Assembly (NCBI GenBank): GCA_903837595.1
Contig: CAILVI010000168.1
Span: 1-55,656 of the forward strand
DNA from: an uncultured Thiodictyon sp.
GTDB taxonomy: Bacteria > Pseudomonadota > Gammaproteobacteria > Chromatiales > Chromatiaceae
Length of the DNA: 55,656 nucleotides
Direction: 5' to 3'
Each line of letters starts with the position of its first letter. The first letter of the stretch is position 1. Position numbers and translations under genes: made by a program. The notes beneath the pieces were generated by a model. That model saw nothing but the letters and a program-made list of their open reading frames with translations, had not been told where the DNA came from and did no database searches. This document shows, in pieces, positions 10,554-19,698 of this stretch.

Positions 10554-10892
10554 ATGAGCTTCTTGATCTCTGACGCACTCGCCGCGGCCCCCGCCGCTGG
10601 CGCCAGCCCCATGACGGACTCGCTGATGTCCTTTCTACTGCCGGTGTTTATGCTGGTGGTCTTCTATTTCCTGCTGATCCGCCCCCAGGCGAAGCAGCGC
10701 AAGGAGCACCAAAAGCTGATCAATGCACTGACCAAGGGCGACGAGGTGGTCACCCTGGGTGGCATCGCCGGGCGCGTTGCGGATCTGGGTGACAACTTCG
10801 TCCTGCTCGAGATCGCCGAAGGCGTCCAGGTCAAGGTTCGCCGCCCGGCCGTCGAGGCCGTCCTGCCCAAGGGCTCCCTGAAGGATCTGTGA
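10554..10892 (+). CDS. yajC: Preprotein translocase subunit YajC
   Basis: YajC is the small inner-membrane partner of SecDF and part of the holo-translocon. The 112-residue protein has a single membrane segment around residues 25-44 (SFLLPVFMLVVFYFLLIRPQ), the conserved RPQAKQRKEHQ at its cytoplasmic end and a small soluble domain with GDEVVTLGGIAGRV. It begins the yajC-secD-secF order found in nearly all gammaproteobacteria, here without tgt or queA upstream. Confidence 0.97.
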   Translation: MSFLISDALAAAPAAGASPMTDSLMSFLLPVFMLVVFYFLLIRPQAKQRKEHQKLINALTKGDEVVTLGGIAGRVADLGDNFVLLEIAEGVQVKVRRPAVEAVLPKGSLKDL

Positions 10893-10978
10893 CCCGGTAG
10901 GGCCGCCTAGCCGAGGCTGGGGTGCTGTTGACCCGGTACCCCGCGACCCTCCCCGCCGCGTGAGCGATTGGAAGTGCG

Positions 10979-12835
10979 ATGAACCATTACCCGCTGTGGA
11001 AGAACCTCTCGATCCTGGCCATCGTTCTGGTCGGCCTGGTGCTGGCCTTGCCGAACCTCTTCTCCCAGGACCCCTCCATCGAGATCACGGCCGCCCGCGG
11101 CGGCCACGTGACCGAGGCCAGCGCTGGGGAGCTGCGTGCCGCCATGGAGAATGCGCAGATCCCATTCAAACGCTTCGACGCCCTGTCCGGGGGCAAGCTC
11201 CTCGTGCGGTTCCACACCTCGGGCGATCAACTGCATGCCGAGGAGGTGATCGAGAACACCCTCTCTGACCGCTACCGCAGCGCACTCACGCTGTCGGCTG
11301 ACCTGCCCCGCTGGGTGCGTGCGATGGGCCTCAAGCCCATGAACCTGGGCCTTGATCTGCGCGGCGGCATCTACGTGTTGATCGATGTCGACATCGACGC
11401 GGCCCTGGACCAGGCGCTGGAGCGTTATGTAGAGGATATCCGCACCCAACTGCGCGACGCCAAGGTGCGCTATATCACGGTCGCGCGCGAGAAGGGGCGC
11501 GTGGTCGTGAAGTTTGCCGATGCGGCGTCCCGAGATGCGGGCTCGAAGGTCATCGGCAAGGAGTTCCGCGACCTCAAGCTGCAGGCGGTGGAGGAGGGTG
11601 GTGAGTTCCTGGTGACGGTGGCCCAGACCCCGACCCAACAGAAGCAGATCCAGGGCTTCGCACTCCAGCAAAACGTGACGACGCTGCGAAACCGCGTCAA
11701 CGCGCTGGGGGTCGCCGAGCCCAGCATCGCCCGTCAGGGCGATCGGCGCATCGTCGTGCAGCTACCGGGCGCCCAGGACCCGGGCCGGCTCAAGGAGATC
11801 CTCGGGGCGACCGCGACGCTGGAGTACCGGCTGGTGGATACCGAGCATAGCGCGACCGACGCGGAGGCCGGGCGTCCCGCGGCGGGCAGCCGGCTCTACA
11901 AGACCCGCGACGGCAAGCCGGTGCTGCTCAAACGCCGGGTCATTGCGACCGGCGACCAGATCACGGACGCCTCCTCGGGCTTCGATTCACAGAGCGGCAC
12001 CCCGATGGTCAGCGTGAGTCTCGACGCCCAGGGCGGGCGGCGGATGCGCGACATGACCACCGAAAACGTGGGCAAGCCGATGGCCGTTGTCTTCATCGAG
12101 AACCGTACGACCACCAAGATGGTGGACGGCAAACCGGTGAAGCGCACCGAGAAGGTGGAAGAGGTGATCAGCGTCGCGACCATTCGCGAACCGTTCGGCC
12201 GGCGCTTTCAGACGACCGGGCTCGACAGTGCCGACGAGGCCCATAATCTGGCCCTGTTGCTGCGTTCCGGGGCACTCGCCGCGCCGATCCAGATCGTGGA
12301 GGAGCGCACCGTGGGCCCGAGCCTGGGGCAGGACAACATCGACAAGGGCGTGCGCTCGGTGCTGGTCGGGTTCCTGCTGGTGTGCCTCTTCATGGGCATC
12401 TATTACCGCGTTTTCGGCCTGATTGCCGACCTGGTCCTGCTCGTCAACGTCGTCCTGCTGGTCGCCATCCTGTCGGCCATCCAGGCCACCCTGACCCTGC
12501 CGGGTATCGCCGGTATCCTGCTCACGGTGGGTATGGCGGTAGACGCCAACGTACTGATCTACGAACGTATCCGCGAGGAGTTGCGCAACGGCAATTCGGT
12601 GCAGGCGGCGATCTATACCGGCTATGACAAGGCCATGGCGACCATCATCGACTCCAACGTCACCACCATGATCGCCGCCATCGTGCTGTTTAGCTTCGGT
12701 ACCGGGCCGGTCAAGGGCTTTGCCATCACGCTGTTTTTCGGCATCCTGACCTCTATGTTCACCGCCGTGATCGGCAGCCGTGCCATCGTCAATCGCCTGT
12801 ACGGCCACCAGCGCCTGACCAGCCTGCCCATCTGA
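10979..12835 (+). CDS. secD: Protein translocase subunit SecD
   Basis: SecD with SecF uses the proton gradient to pull secreted proteins out of SecYEG on the periplasmic side. The 618-residue protein has the first membrane helix at about residues 9-27, the motif LGLDLRGGIYVLIDVD (about residues 120-135), a large periplasmic P1 region with ALGVAEPSIARQGDRRI, and a block of five membrane helices in the last 180 residues containing the GMAVDANVLIYERIREE motif. GGAAG precedes the ATG. secF starts 23 bases after its stop. Confidence 0.97.
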   Translation: MNHYPLWKNLSILAIVLVGLVLALPNLFSQDPSIEITAARGGHVTEASAGELRAAMENAQIPFKRFDALSGGKLLVRFHTSGDQLHAEEVIENTLSDRYRSALTLSADLPRWVRAMGLKPMNLGLDLRGGIYVLIDVDIDAALDQALERYVEDIRTQLRDAKVRYITVAREKGRVVVKFADAASRDAGSKVIGKEFRDLKLQAVEEGGEFLVTVAQTPTQQKQIQGFALQQNVTTLRNRVNALGVAEPSIARQGDRRIVVQLPGAQDPGRLKEILGATATLEYRLVDTEHSATDAEAGRPAAGSRLYKTRDGKPVLLKRRVIATGDQITDASSGFDSQSGTPMVSVSLDAQGGRRMRDMTTENVGKPMAVVFIENRTTTKMVDGKPVKRTEKVEEVISVATIREPFGRRFQTTGLDSADEAHNLALLLRSGALAAPIQIVEERTVGPSLGQDNIDKGVRSVLVGFLLVCLFMGIYYRVFGLIADLVLLVNVVLLVAILSAIQATLTLPGIAGILLTVGMAVDANVLIYERIREELRNGNSVQAAIYTGYDKAMATIIDSNVTTMIAAIVLFSFGTGPVKGFAITLFFGILTSMFTAVIGSRAIVNRLYGHQRLTSLPI

Positions 12836-12858
12836 CCTGCCTGATTCGGAGCCGCGCC

Positions 12859-13797
12859 ATGGAACTCTTCAAACGCACCAATATCGATTTCATGTCCATC
12901 CGCTGGCCGGCTATCTGGCTGTCCTCGCTGGTGAACCTGATCGGTATTGGCTCCTTCATTTTCCTTGGGTTCAACTTCGGGCTCGACTTCACCGGCGGCA
13001 CCGTGGTCGAGGTCGGTTACGAACAGCCCGCAAACTTGGTCCAGGTCCGCTCGGCACTGACCGAAGGCGGGTTCAAAGAGGCCGGCGTGCAGCATTTCGG
13101 CAGCACGCGGGAGGTCCTGATCCGGTTGCCCCCCGTGGCCGCTGGTACCGGTTCCACCCTGGGTGACCGGGTCATCGCCGCCCTGAGCGCTACGCCGGAG
13201 GTGGGCAAAATCCAACTGCGCCGCGTCGAGTTCGTCGGCTCGCAGGTCGGCGGGGAGTTGGTCGAGCAAGGCGGTCTGGCCATCCTCTATACCCTGATCG
13301 GCATCCTGATCTATGTGGCTATCCGGTTCGAATGGCGCTTCGCGGTGGGTGCGGTCATCGCCACGGTACATGACGTGATCGTGGTCCTGGCCGTTTTCTC
13401 GCTGTTTCAAATTGAGTTTGACCTCACGGCCTTGGCCGCAGTGCTGGCGATCATTGGTTACTCGCTCAACGACACGGTCGTGATCTATGACCGGATTCGG
13501 GAGAACTTCCGCAAGGTGCGCAAGGGCACAGTACTCGACGTGGTCGACCTGTCTATCAACGAAACCCTCTCCCGGACCATCATCACCCACGGCGTCACCA
13601 TGTTGGCGGTGCTTGCCCTGTTCTTCCTGGGTGGTCAGGTGATTCATGGATTCGCCCTCGCGTTTATCGTCGGCATCTTCACTGGCACCTATTCGTCTAT
13701 CTATGTGGCGAGCAGCTCCGTCGTGTTGTTGGGGATCAGCCGGGCGGACCTGTTGCCGGTGCCCAAGGAAGGCCCGGGAGTGGATGCACGGCCCTAG
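12859..13797 (+). CDS. secF: Protein translocase subunit SecF
   Basis: Partner of SecD. The 312-residue protein has a first membrane helix near residue 20, GLDFTGGTVVEVGY (about residues 43-56), a periplasmic loop, and five C-terminal helices with GYSLNDTVVIYDRIREN (about residues 205-221), the SecF counterpart of the SecD proton-path motif. GGAG precedes the ATG. The gene is the last of the yajC-secD-secF unit, but apbE follows after only 30 bases and may be co-transcribed. Confidence 0.97.
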   Translation: MELFKRTNIDFMSIRWPAIWLSSLVNLIGIGSFIFLGFNFGLDFTGGTVVEVGYEQPANLVQVRSALTEGGFKEAGVQHFGSTREVLIRLPPVAAGTGSTLGDRVIAALSATPEVGKIQLRRVEFVGSQVGGELVEQGGLAILYTLIGILIYVAIRFEWRFAVGAVIATVHDVIVVLAVFSLFQIEFDLTALAAVLAIIGYSLNDTVVIYDRIRENFRKVRKGTVLDVVDLSINETLSRTIITHGVTMLAVLALFFLGGQVIHGFALAFIVGIFTGTYSSIYVASSSVVLLGISRADLLPVPKEGPGVDARP

Positions 13798-13827
13798 TTT
13801 CCGGCGCCGTCGGGGCGAGTGTAATCA

Positions 13828-14889
13828 ATGAAGAAGCCGGCAATGAGACTATTGCCTCGCCGAGTACGCGCCGCCTGGCTGGCGCTCGTCGCATGCGCCG
13901 GGCTCATCGCCTGCGGTGCGGCGCCGGACCCTCAGCTCGAGGTCACGGGCCCCACCATGGGGACCTACTACGCGGTCAAGGTCGCCCGCCCCCCCGCGGG
14001 GCTCACCGCCGACACCCTGCGCGCCGGGGTGGAGCGCCTGTTGAGCGGCGTGATCGCCACGCTCTCCACCTATGACCCAGCGTCCGAACTCTCCCGCCTG
14101 AATCGCAACCCAAGCACCGACTGGGTGCCGGTCTCGGCCGCTCTCTATCCGGTCCTCGCGCAGGGCCAACGACTCAGCGCAGTGTCAGAAGGCGCCTTCG
14201 ACATCACGGTCGGACCGCTCGTCAACCTATGGGGCTTTGGCCCCGGTGCCCACTCAGACGCGGTGCCCGCCCCGGAACTGATTCAGGCGGCCCGGGAGCG
14301 GGTTGGGTATGGAAAACTCGAACTGCGTACCGAGCCGGCGGCCATCCGCCGGCAGCGCGGGGACCTCTATATCGACCTCTCGGCGATGGGGGAGGGCGAA
14401 GGCGCGGATCAGATGGCAGCCTGGCTCGAGTCTATCGGCGCGACCGACTATATGGCCGCGGTGGCCGGGACCCTGAGGGTTCGCGGCAAGAACGCCTTGG
14501 GTCGTCCCTGGGGCATCGCCATCGAAGTACCGGACCCGGAGCAACGGTCGGTGCAACGCATTCTGCCGGTCACCGATCGCGCCGTTTCAACTTCAGGCGA
14601 CTACCGTAATTTCTTCAAGGCCGGTGGCAAGCGCTACTCACACCATATTGATCCGCATACCGGTACCCCGGTCGAGCAGTCCCTGGCCTCGGTGACCGTG
14701 GTGCTGCCGGCCGGCACGGACAGCGCCCGGCGCGCGGACGGGCTGGCTACCACCCTGATGGTCATGGGCGAGGCGCGGGGCCTCGCCCTGGCGGAGGCCC
14801 AAGGGCTCGGGGCCTATTTCATCCTGCGCGAAGAGGGGGGCTTTCGCGAACTGACCACCACGGCCTTCAAGCGGATCGCGGTGGAATAA
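13828..14889 (+). CDS. apbE: FAD:protein FMN transferase, lipoprotein
   Basis: ApbE attaches FMN to a threonine of partner proteins such as NqrB/C and RnfD/G outside the cytoplasmic membrane. The 353-residue product carries a lipoprotein signal peptide ending in the lipobox LIAC near residue 29. Family motifs are GPTMGTYYAVK, the flavin-site region DLSAMGEGEGADQMAAWL, SGDYRNFFKAGGKRYSHHIDP with the metal-binding aspartate, and DGLATTLMVMG with the second metal-site residues. No client genes (rnf or nqr) are in the window. It follows secF by 30 bases. Confidence 0.95.
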   Translation: MKKPAMRLLPRRVRAAWLALVACAGLIACGAAPDPQLEVTGPTMGTYYAVKVARPPAGLTADTLRAGVERLLSGVIATLSTYDPASELSRLNRNPSTDWVPVSAALYPVLAQGQRLSAVSEGAFDITVGPLVNLWGFGPGAHSDAVPAPELIQAARERVGYGKLELRTEPAAIRRQRGDLYIDLSAMGEGEGADQMAAWLESIGATDYMAAVAGTLRVRGKNALGRPWGIAIEVPDPEQRSVQRILPVTDRAVSTSGDYRNFFKAGGKRYSHHIDPHTGTPVEQSLASVTVVLPAGTDSARRADGLATTLMVMGEARGLALAEAQGLGAYFILREEGGFRELTTTAFKRIAVE

Positions 14890-14919
14890 GTAATTGTTTT
14901 TCTAGGGCGGAGACGTCAC

Positions 14920-16302
14920 ATGACCGGACTGCTGCGTACCAAGGCGATCAACGCCGACCACCATCTTGCGGACACCGGGTTGCGGCGTGTCCTCGGGCCA
15001 GTGGATCTCACCCTGCTCGGTATCGGCGCCATCATCGGCGCCGGCATCTTCGTCCTCACCGGGGTCGCCGCGGCGACCAAGGCATGGCCGGCCATCGTGC
15101 TCTCCTTTGTGGTCGCCGGGTTCGCCTGCGCCTTTGCCGCCATGGCCTATGCGGAACTGGCAGCGGCCATCGGCGGTTGCGGCAGTGCCTACGGTTACAG
15201 CTACGCCGGCCTAGGCGAGCTCATTGCCTGGATCATCGGCTGGGACCTGATCCTGGAGTACGCGGTGGCGGTCTCGGCGGTCGCCATCGGCTGGTCGGCC
15301 TACGCGAATAATGCACTTCAGGCAGCCGGTCTCGCACTCCCCGCGACGCTTCTCAAAGGCCCGCTCGAGGGGGGGCTGATCAATCTCCCAGCGGCCGCAA
15401 TCGTACTGATTCTCGGCGTATTGCTGTCTCTGGGGGTGCGCCAGAGCGTGCGCATCAACGCGGTCATGGTCCTGATCAAACTGTTGGCGATCACCGTCTT
15501 CATCGCCATCGCGCTCTCCCATGTGCAGCCGGCCAATTGGAGCCCCTTCATGCCCTTCGGCTGGAGCGGCGTGATGGGGGGCGCGGCCCTGGTGATCTTC
15601 GCCTATCTCGGCTTCGATGCCGTCTCCACCGCGGCGGAGGAGGCGCGCGACCCCCAACGTGACCTGCCGATCGGCATCCTCGTCTCGCTCGCCGTCTGCA
15701 CTGTGATCTATATCCTGGTCGCCGGGCTCCTGACCGGCGTCGTCCCTTACGCCACGCTCAACGTCGGCTCCCCGGTGGCGGACGTGGTGCTCCGGCTGGG
15801 CTATCCCTGGGGTGCCGGTCTGGTGGCGGCCGGGGCCATCGCGGGCCTGACGACGGTCATGCTGGCCATGTACTACGGCCTGACCCGGGTCTTCCTCGCC
15901 ATCGCCCGAGACGGGCTGTTGCCGCCACTGTTTGCCCGGATCAATCCGCGCACCCAGACCCCGGTCCGGGTGATCCTGGTGAGTGGCTTGCTGATGGCGG
16001 CGATCGCCGGGTTTACCCCCATCGGTGACGTGGCTGAGCTGGTGAACATCGGGACCCTGGGCGCCTTCTTCCTGGTCAGTATCGGTGTGGTGGTCCTGCG
16101 CTATACACAACCGGACCTGCCGCGCCCATTCCGCACCCCGTTCTCGCCGCTGGTGCCGCTACTGGGGGCCGTGTCCTGCCTGTACCTGATGGCGAGCCTG
16201 CCGCTGGTGACATGGATGCGTTTTGGTCTCTGGCTGGCGCTCGGACTGGTCATCTATTTCGCCTGGTCTCGTCGCCACAGCGCCCTGGCGGGGAGTGACT
16301 GA
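14920..16302 (+). CDS. APC family amino acid permease
   Basis: A 460-residue integral membrane protein of the amino acid-polyamine-organocation superfamily. The first helix carries the substrate-binding glycines in LLGIGAIIGAGIFVLTG (about residues 32-48), and helix 6 has the matching unwound region in VIFAYLGFDAVSTAAEEARDPQRDLP (about residues 225-250). About twelve membrane segments can be drawn. The cationic amino acid transporter (CAT) subgroup looks closest, but the substrate is not readable. GGCGGAG precedes the ATG. Confidence 0.9.
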   Translation: MTGLLRTKAINADHHLADTGLRRVLGPVDLTLLGIGAIIGAGIFVLTGVAAATKAWPAIVLSFVVAGFACAFAAMAYAELAAAIGGCGSAYGYSYAGLGELIAWIIGWDLILEYAVAVSAVAIGWSAYANNALQAAGLALPATLLKGPLEGGLINLPAAAIVLILGVLLSLGVRQSVRINAVMVLIKLLAITVFIAIALSHVQPANWSPFMPFGWSGVMGGAALVIFAYLGFDAVSTAAEEARDPQRDLPIGILVSLAVCTVIYILVAGLLTGVVPYATLNVGSPVADVVLRLGYPWGAGLVAAGAIAGLTTVMLAMYYGLTRVFLAIARDGLLPPLFARINPRTQTPVRVILVSGLLMAAIAGFTPIGDVAELVNIGTLGAFFLVSIGVVVLRYTQPDLPRPFRTPFSPLVPLLGAVSCLYLMASLPLVTWMRFGLWLALGLVIYFAWSRRHSALAGSD

Positions 16303-16435
16303 TCCCGTGACGCTTTTTCTGCTCGCCAGGGGGCCGCGAACAGCCGGAACTGACCCGTTGTCGCTGATTTCAGCAAGCGAGTGCCGCAAGTGACGGCATC
16401 ATAATGATAAGACCAATCGACAGAGAGGAGGAGAC

Positions 16436-16990
16436 ATGAACAAGACGATCGCGGGCGCGCTGTGTGCCGGATTAATCGCCATCGGTAACGCCGGTGGCGC
16501 ACTCGCTGGTGCTTATGACACCTTTCAGGAGATGATCGGGGGAAGCGACTTTCCGCCGGTGACCAACGAACGTTATCGCGCCGAGTGCGGCGGCTGTCAC
16601 CTGGCCTTCCCCCCGCGGCTGCTGACCGCCGCTGCCTGGCGGGACATGATCGGCAAGCTCAAGAACCACTTCGGCGATGATGGCACCCTGGCCCCGGCCG
16701 TGACCAAGGAACTCCTGGACTATCTGGTTGCGAATGCCGCGCAGTGGAATATCCAGGATCATACCCCGTTCGCTGTGAGCAGCGGAAGCGCCAATGATGG
16801 GCCGCCGCGCATTACCGAAACCTTCTTTTTCACCACCAGGCATTCCCGCCGGGTATCCTTGCAGGAGGTCAAAGCCAATCGCAAGGTCGGAAGCTTCGCG
16901 AATTGCGCGGCATGCCATCCCAACGCCGATAAAGGCAACTTCAGTGACCACGAGGTCGCTATTCCCGGGAAGAGCAAGCCACACGACTGA
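16436..16990 (+). CDS. Diheme cytochrome c (DHC family)
   Basis: A periplasmic electron carrier. The 184-residue protein begins with a signal peptide (about residues 1-26, ending in ALAGA) and has two CxxCH heme sites, CGGCH near residue 52 and CAACH near residue 159. The pattern, including the HLAFPPRLLTAAAWRDMI stretch directly after the first heme and a C-terminal second heme, is that of the DHC family first known from Rhodobacter sphaeroides. A strong GAGAGGAGGAG ribosome binding site precedes the ATG. Its redox partner (often a b-type membrane cytochrome or SHP) is not in the neighbourhood. Confidence 0.9.
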   Translation: MNKTIAGALCAGLIAIGNAGGALAGAYDTFQEMIGGSDFPPVTNERYRAECGGCHLAFPPRLLTAAAWRDMIGKLKNHFGDDGTLAPAVTKELLDYLVANAAQWNIQDHTPFAVSSGSANDGPPRITETFFFTTRHSRRVSLQEVKANRKVGSFANCAACHPNADKGNFSDHEVAIPGKSKPHD

Positions 16991-17024
16991 GCGCCCGTGG
17001 AGGCCTGCGGCGCAGGGGCGGGTT

Positions 17025-17047
17025 TCAAACCCGCCCCGACGCCATTT
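17025..17047. repeat. Palindromic repeat, family A (copy 1)
   Basis: Perfect 11-base arms GGGGCGGGTTT and AAACCCGCCCC around one base, 35 bases after the diheme cytochrome gene. It may serve as a terminator and is also a dispersed repeat, because the same palindrome recurs at 50825-50853. Confidence 0.8.
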
Positions 17048-17086
17048 TCTTAAAGCATAATGAGGCAGACGAGGTGCCCCCAGACC

Positions 17087-17689
17087 ATGTTGCACGAATT
17101 GATCAATTGGCTCCTGCTCACCGTCCACGACTGGGGCTACGCGGGTATCTTCATCCTGATGGCCCTGGAATCGACTGTCCTGCCCGTCCCAAGTGAACTG
17201 GTGGTGATCCCGGCCGGCTATTTGGCGTATCAAGGTGAGATGAGCATCTACCTGATCTTCCTCGCGTCCACCCTAGGGAGCCTGGCCGGGGCCTTCATCA
17301 ACTATACCTTTGCCCTTCTGGTGGGCCGGCCCTTCCTCGAGCGTTACGGGCACTATTTCTTCGTGCGCCCCGCGCTCCTGCATAAGACCGACGCTTTTTT
17401 CGCCCGGCACGGTGCCATCTCGACCTTTACCGGCCGCCTGGTCCCCGGTATTCGTCACCTGATCTCGCTGCCTGCCGGATTGGCCCGGATGAACATGCTC
17501 ACCTTCAGTCTCTATACCAGTCTCGGTGCCGGCCTGTGGACCATCGTGTTGATCGCCATGGGTTGGTTCATCGGCGGCAACGAGAACCTATTGAAAGAGA
17601 ACCTGCCGTTGGTCACCGGCGCGGTCCTGCTGTTCGTGGGTCTGATCCTGGTCGGCTATACTCTGTGGCAACGGCAACGCTCGCGCTGA
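17087..17689 (+). CDS. DedA family membrane protein
   Basis: DedA proteins are inner-membrane proteins of the SNARE-associated/VTT fold, several of which move undecaprenyl phosphate or phosphatidylethanolamine across the membrane. From ATG 17087 the protein has 200 residues, with ESTVLPVPSELVVIPAGYLA (about residues 24-43), the family motif FTGRLVPGIRHLISLPAGLARM with the two conserved arginines (about residues 115-136), and four or five hydrophobic segments. GAGGTG lies ten bases before this ATG; an in-frame ATG at 17060 is the alternative start. Confidence 0.92.
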   Translation: MLHELINWLLLTVHDWGYAGIFILMALESTVLPVPSELVVIPAGYLAYQGEMSIYLIFLASTLGSLAGAFINYTFALLVGRPFLERYGHYFFVRPALLHKTDAFFARHGAISTFTGRLVPGIRHLISLPAGLARMNMLTFSLYTSLGAGLWTIVLIAMGWFIGGNENLLKENLPLVTGAVLLFVGLILVGYTLWQRQRSR

Positions 17690-17722
17690 ACTGTGGCGAC
17701 CTGCGCGGGCGGCCGCGCCCGG

Positions 17723-18871
17723 TCACGGTGTACCCGCCGCTCCGGTGAGCCGCGCCTTTACATCCAGCCCCATCCCCTTGCCGATAAAGCGGGTGTCGGC
17801 GACCTGGCTCAGGTCAACATCATTGGGGCGATAGAGCCCGGCCGCGACCATCGCGTCATAGAACGCCCGGATACGCTCCATCGTCATGGCGCCGATGCCC
17901 TGGGTCAGGGCTGCGCCTGAATCGACGATACCCTGCGACTTGAGAAGCGCCAGGGAGGCCTCGAGCTCGATCTCGGTCATCTCCGGGTTCTCCTTGAGTA
18001 TCAAAGTATTGGCGGCTCGGTGGTCGCCATACAGATAGTTGGTCCAGCCGATGATGGAGGCGTCGACAAAGCGCTGGACCAGGTCCGGACGAGTGCGCAC
18101 CGTCTCCTCCCGCGCCTCGATCAGGGTCGAATAGGTGGAGAACCCGTGATCGGCGAGCAGGTGTACCACGGGGACGAAGCCTGCCTCGCGCTCCACATAG
18201 ATGGGTTCGGCCACCGAGTAGCCCTGCTGGAGCGCCCGCGGGTTGGTCAGGAATTGCCCCAGCGCATAGTTATAGGGCCGCAGCTGCTCGTCCCGGAAGC
18301 CGTGGGCGGCCTTGAGCCACTGCCACCAGGTGAATTGTGCGTCCTTGGCGATCAGCACTACCGGCGCGCCCTTGAGCGAATCGAATGACTCGTAGCCTTG
18401 TCCCGGGTGGGCGATGAGCGCCTGTGGGTCCTTCTGGAACAGGGCCGCTACCGCCCGTGTGGGCACACCGTTCTTCACATTGTCGAATGATTGCAAGAGG
18501 TTGCCGGTCAGCAGAAAGTCGATCCTGCCGGCGGGCAACAGCGGGCGGTTGTTGACCTGGGGGCCGCCCTGGCGGATCTCGACCGCGAGCCCATGGGCGA
18601 GGTAGGTGCCGTCCGCCAGCGCCTGATAGAAGCCGCCCTGGGCGGCCTGGGCCTTCCAGTTATTGGCGAAGACCACAGGCTCGGGTGCGGGGGGCGCCGG
18701 ATCGGCCAGGACGGCAGTCGCCGCCAGGGCGAGCAGGCCGATCATCAGGCGTGCGCGGCAGGCGGCTTTGCGCGTTCGTCCTGGCCAGGACGCCGGGACC
18801 CAAGCCAAGGCGGGCAACCTCGGAGCAGCAACGCCGTCGCAAAACCTAGCGAGAATCTCTAAGTCTGCCAT
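17723..18871 (-). CDS. ABC transporter substrate-binding protein (NMT1/THI5-like)
   Basis: A periplasmic binding protein of the nitrate/taurine/thiamine-precursor type. The family look is clear in VFANNWKAQAAQGGFYQALADG after the leader and GRIDFLLTGNLLQ further on. I chose ATG 18871 because GGAGG lies six bases upstream. This leaves an unusually long basic N-terminal stretch (about 40 residues) before the hydrophobic signal core MIGLLALAATAVLA, so translation could also begin closer to that core or at ATG 18913, which overlaps the permease stop. It pairs with the permease upstream; no ATPase gene is near. The ligand is unknown. Confidence 0.82.
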   Translation of the reverse strand: MADLEILARFCDGVAAPRLPALAWVPASWPGRTRKAACRARLMIGLLALAATAVLADPAPPAPEPVVFANNWKAQAAQGGFYQALADGTYLAHGLAVEIRQGGPQVNNRPLLPAGRIDFLLTGNLLQSFDNVKNGVPTRAVAALFQKDPQALIAHPGQGYESFDSLKGAPVVLIAKDAQFTWWQWLKAAHGFRDEQLRPYNYALGQFLTNPRALQQGYSVAEPIYVEREAGFVPVVHLLADHGFSTYSTLIEAREETVRTRPDLVQRFVDASIIGWTNYLYGDHRAANTLILKENPEMTEIELEASLALLKSQGIVDSGAALTQGIGAMTMERIRAFYDAMVAAGLYRPNDVDLSQVADTRFIGKGMGLDVKARLTGAAGTP

Positions 18872-18912
18872 CGTCGCCTCCGCAAGTGGTTTGATCAACA
18901 ATGATGGGGCCA

Positions 18913-19689
18913 TCAGTGCCCGCTAGCCGCGTAGCGTCGCCTCAACAGGAGGCGCGCCAGCAGGTCCAACAGCAGGAAGATCGCGACGCCGGTGAGCGCG
19001 ATCAAGAGCAGGGCCGCGTACATCTTGGGGATCTCGGTCCGAAAGCTGGCCTCCAGGATGCGCGAGGCGAGCCCGGTCTCGCGCCCGGCCGCACCCGCCG
19101 CGAACTCCGCCACCACCGCCCCGATCAGTGCCAGACCGCCGGAAATCTTGAGCCCGGCGATGAAATAGGGGAGCGCCGTGGGTACCAACAGCCAGCGCAG
19201 CCGCTGCCAGGGCGAGGCGCGGTAAAGCCGGAACAGGTCCTTGAGCCCCGGGTCCGCGGCGCGTAGCCCGATCAGAGTGTTGGACAGGATGGGGAAGAAA
19301 GCGACGATCCAGGCACAGATCAGCAGTGCCGCGGTGGTGCTGTCCACATAGATCAGGATCAGCGGGGCGATGGCGACGATCGGGGTCACCTGCAGGACCA
19401 CGGCAAAGGGGAAGAGCGCCAGTTCCAGGGTACGCGATAGGGCGAACAGTGCCCCGAGCAGGATACCGCTGAAGATTGCGAGCACCAGTGCGCCGACAGT
19501 GATCTTGATGGTGAAGAGCCAGGACAGGGCGAGCGAGTCCAGGTTGGCCCACAGGGTGGTCAGGATCAGGCTCGGAGCCGGCAGTATGTAGTGTGGGATG
19601 CCGGCCAGGCGCACCGTCGCCTCCCAGCTGCCGAGCGCCGTGCAGAAGACCAGGGTCGGCAACCAGATGCGGGCGGGTGGCGGCTTCAT
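18913..19689 (-). CDS. ABC transporter permease (TauC/SsuC/NrtB type)
   Basis: A 258-residue membrane subunit of an importer for small anions or aromatic precursors. It has an N-terminal helix, several further membrane segments and the cytoplasmic loop RAADPGLKDLFRLYRASPWQ (about residues 143-162) that contacts the ATPase, close to the family EAA motif. It lies nine bases after the L,D-transpeptidase gene and is followed directly by the binding protein. The missing ATPase must be supplied from elsewhere or the system is incomplete. Confidence 0.88.
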   Translation of the reverse strand: MKPPPARIWLPTLVFCTALGSWEATVRLAGIPHYILPAPSLILTTLWANLDSLALSWLFTIKITVGALVLAIFSGILLGALFALSRTLELALFPFAVVLQVTPIVAIAPLILIYVDSTTAALLICAWIVAFFPILSNTLIGLRAADPGLKDLFRLYRASPWQRLRWLLVPTALPYFIAGLKISGGLALIGAVVAEFAAGAAGRETGLASRILEASFRTEIPKMYAALLLIALTGVAIFLLLDLLARLLLRRRYAASGH

Positions 19690-19698
19690 CCTGGAGCT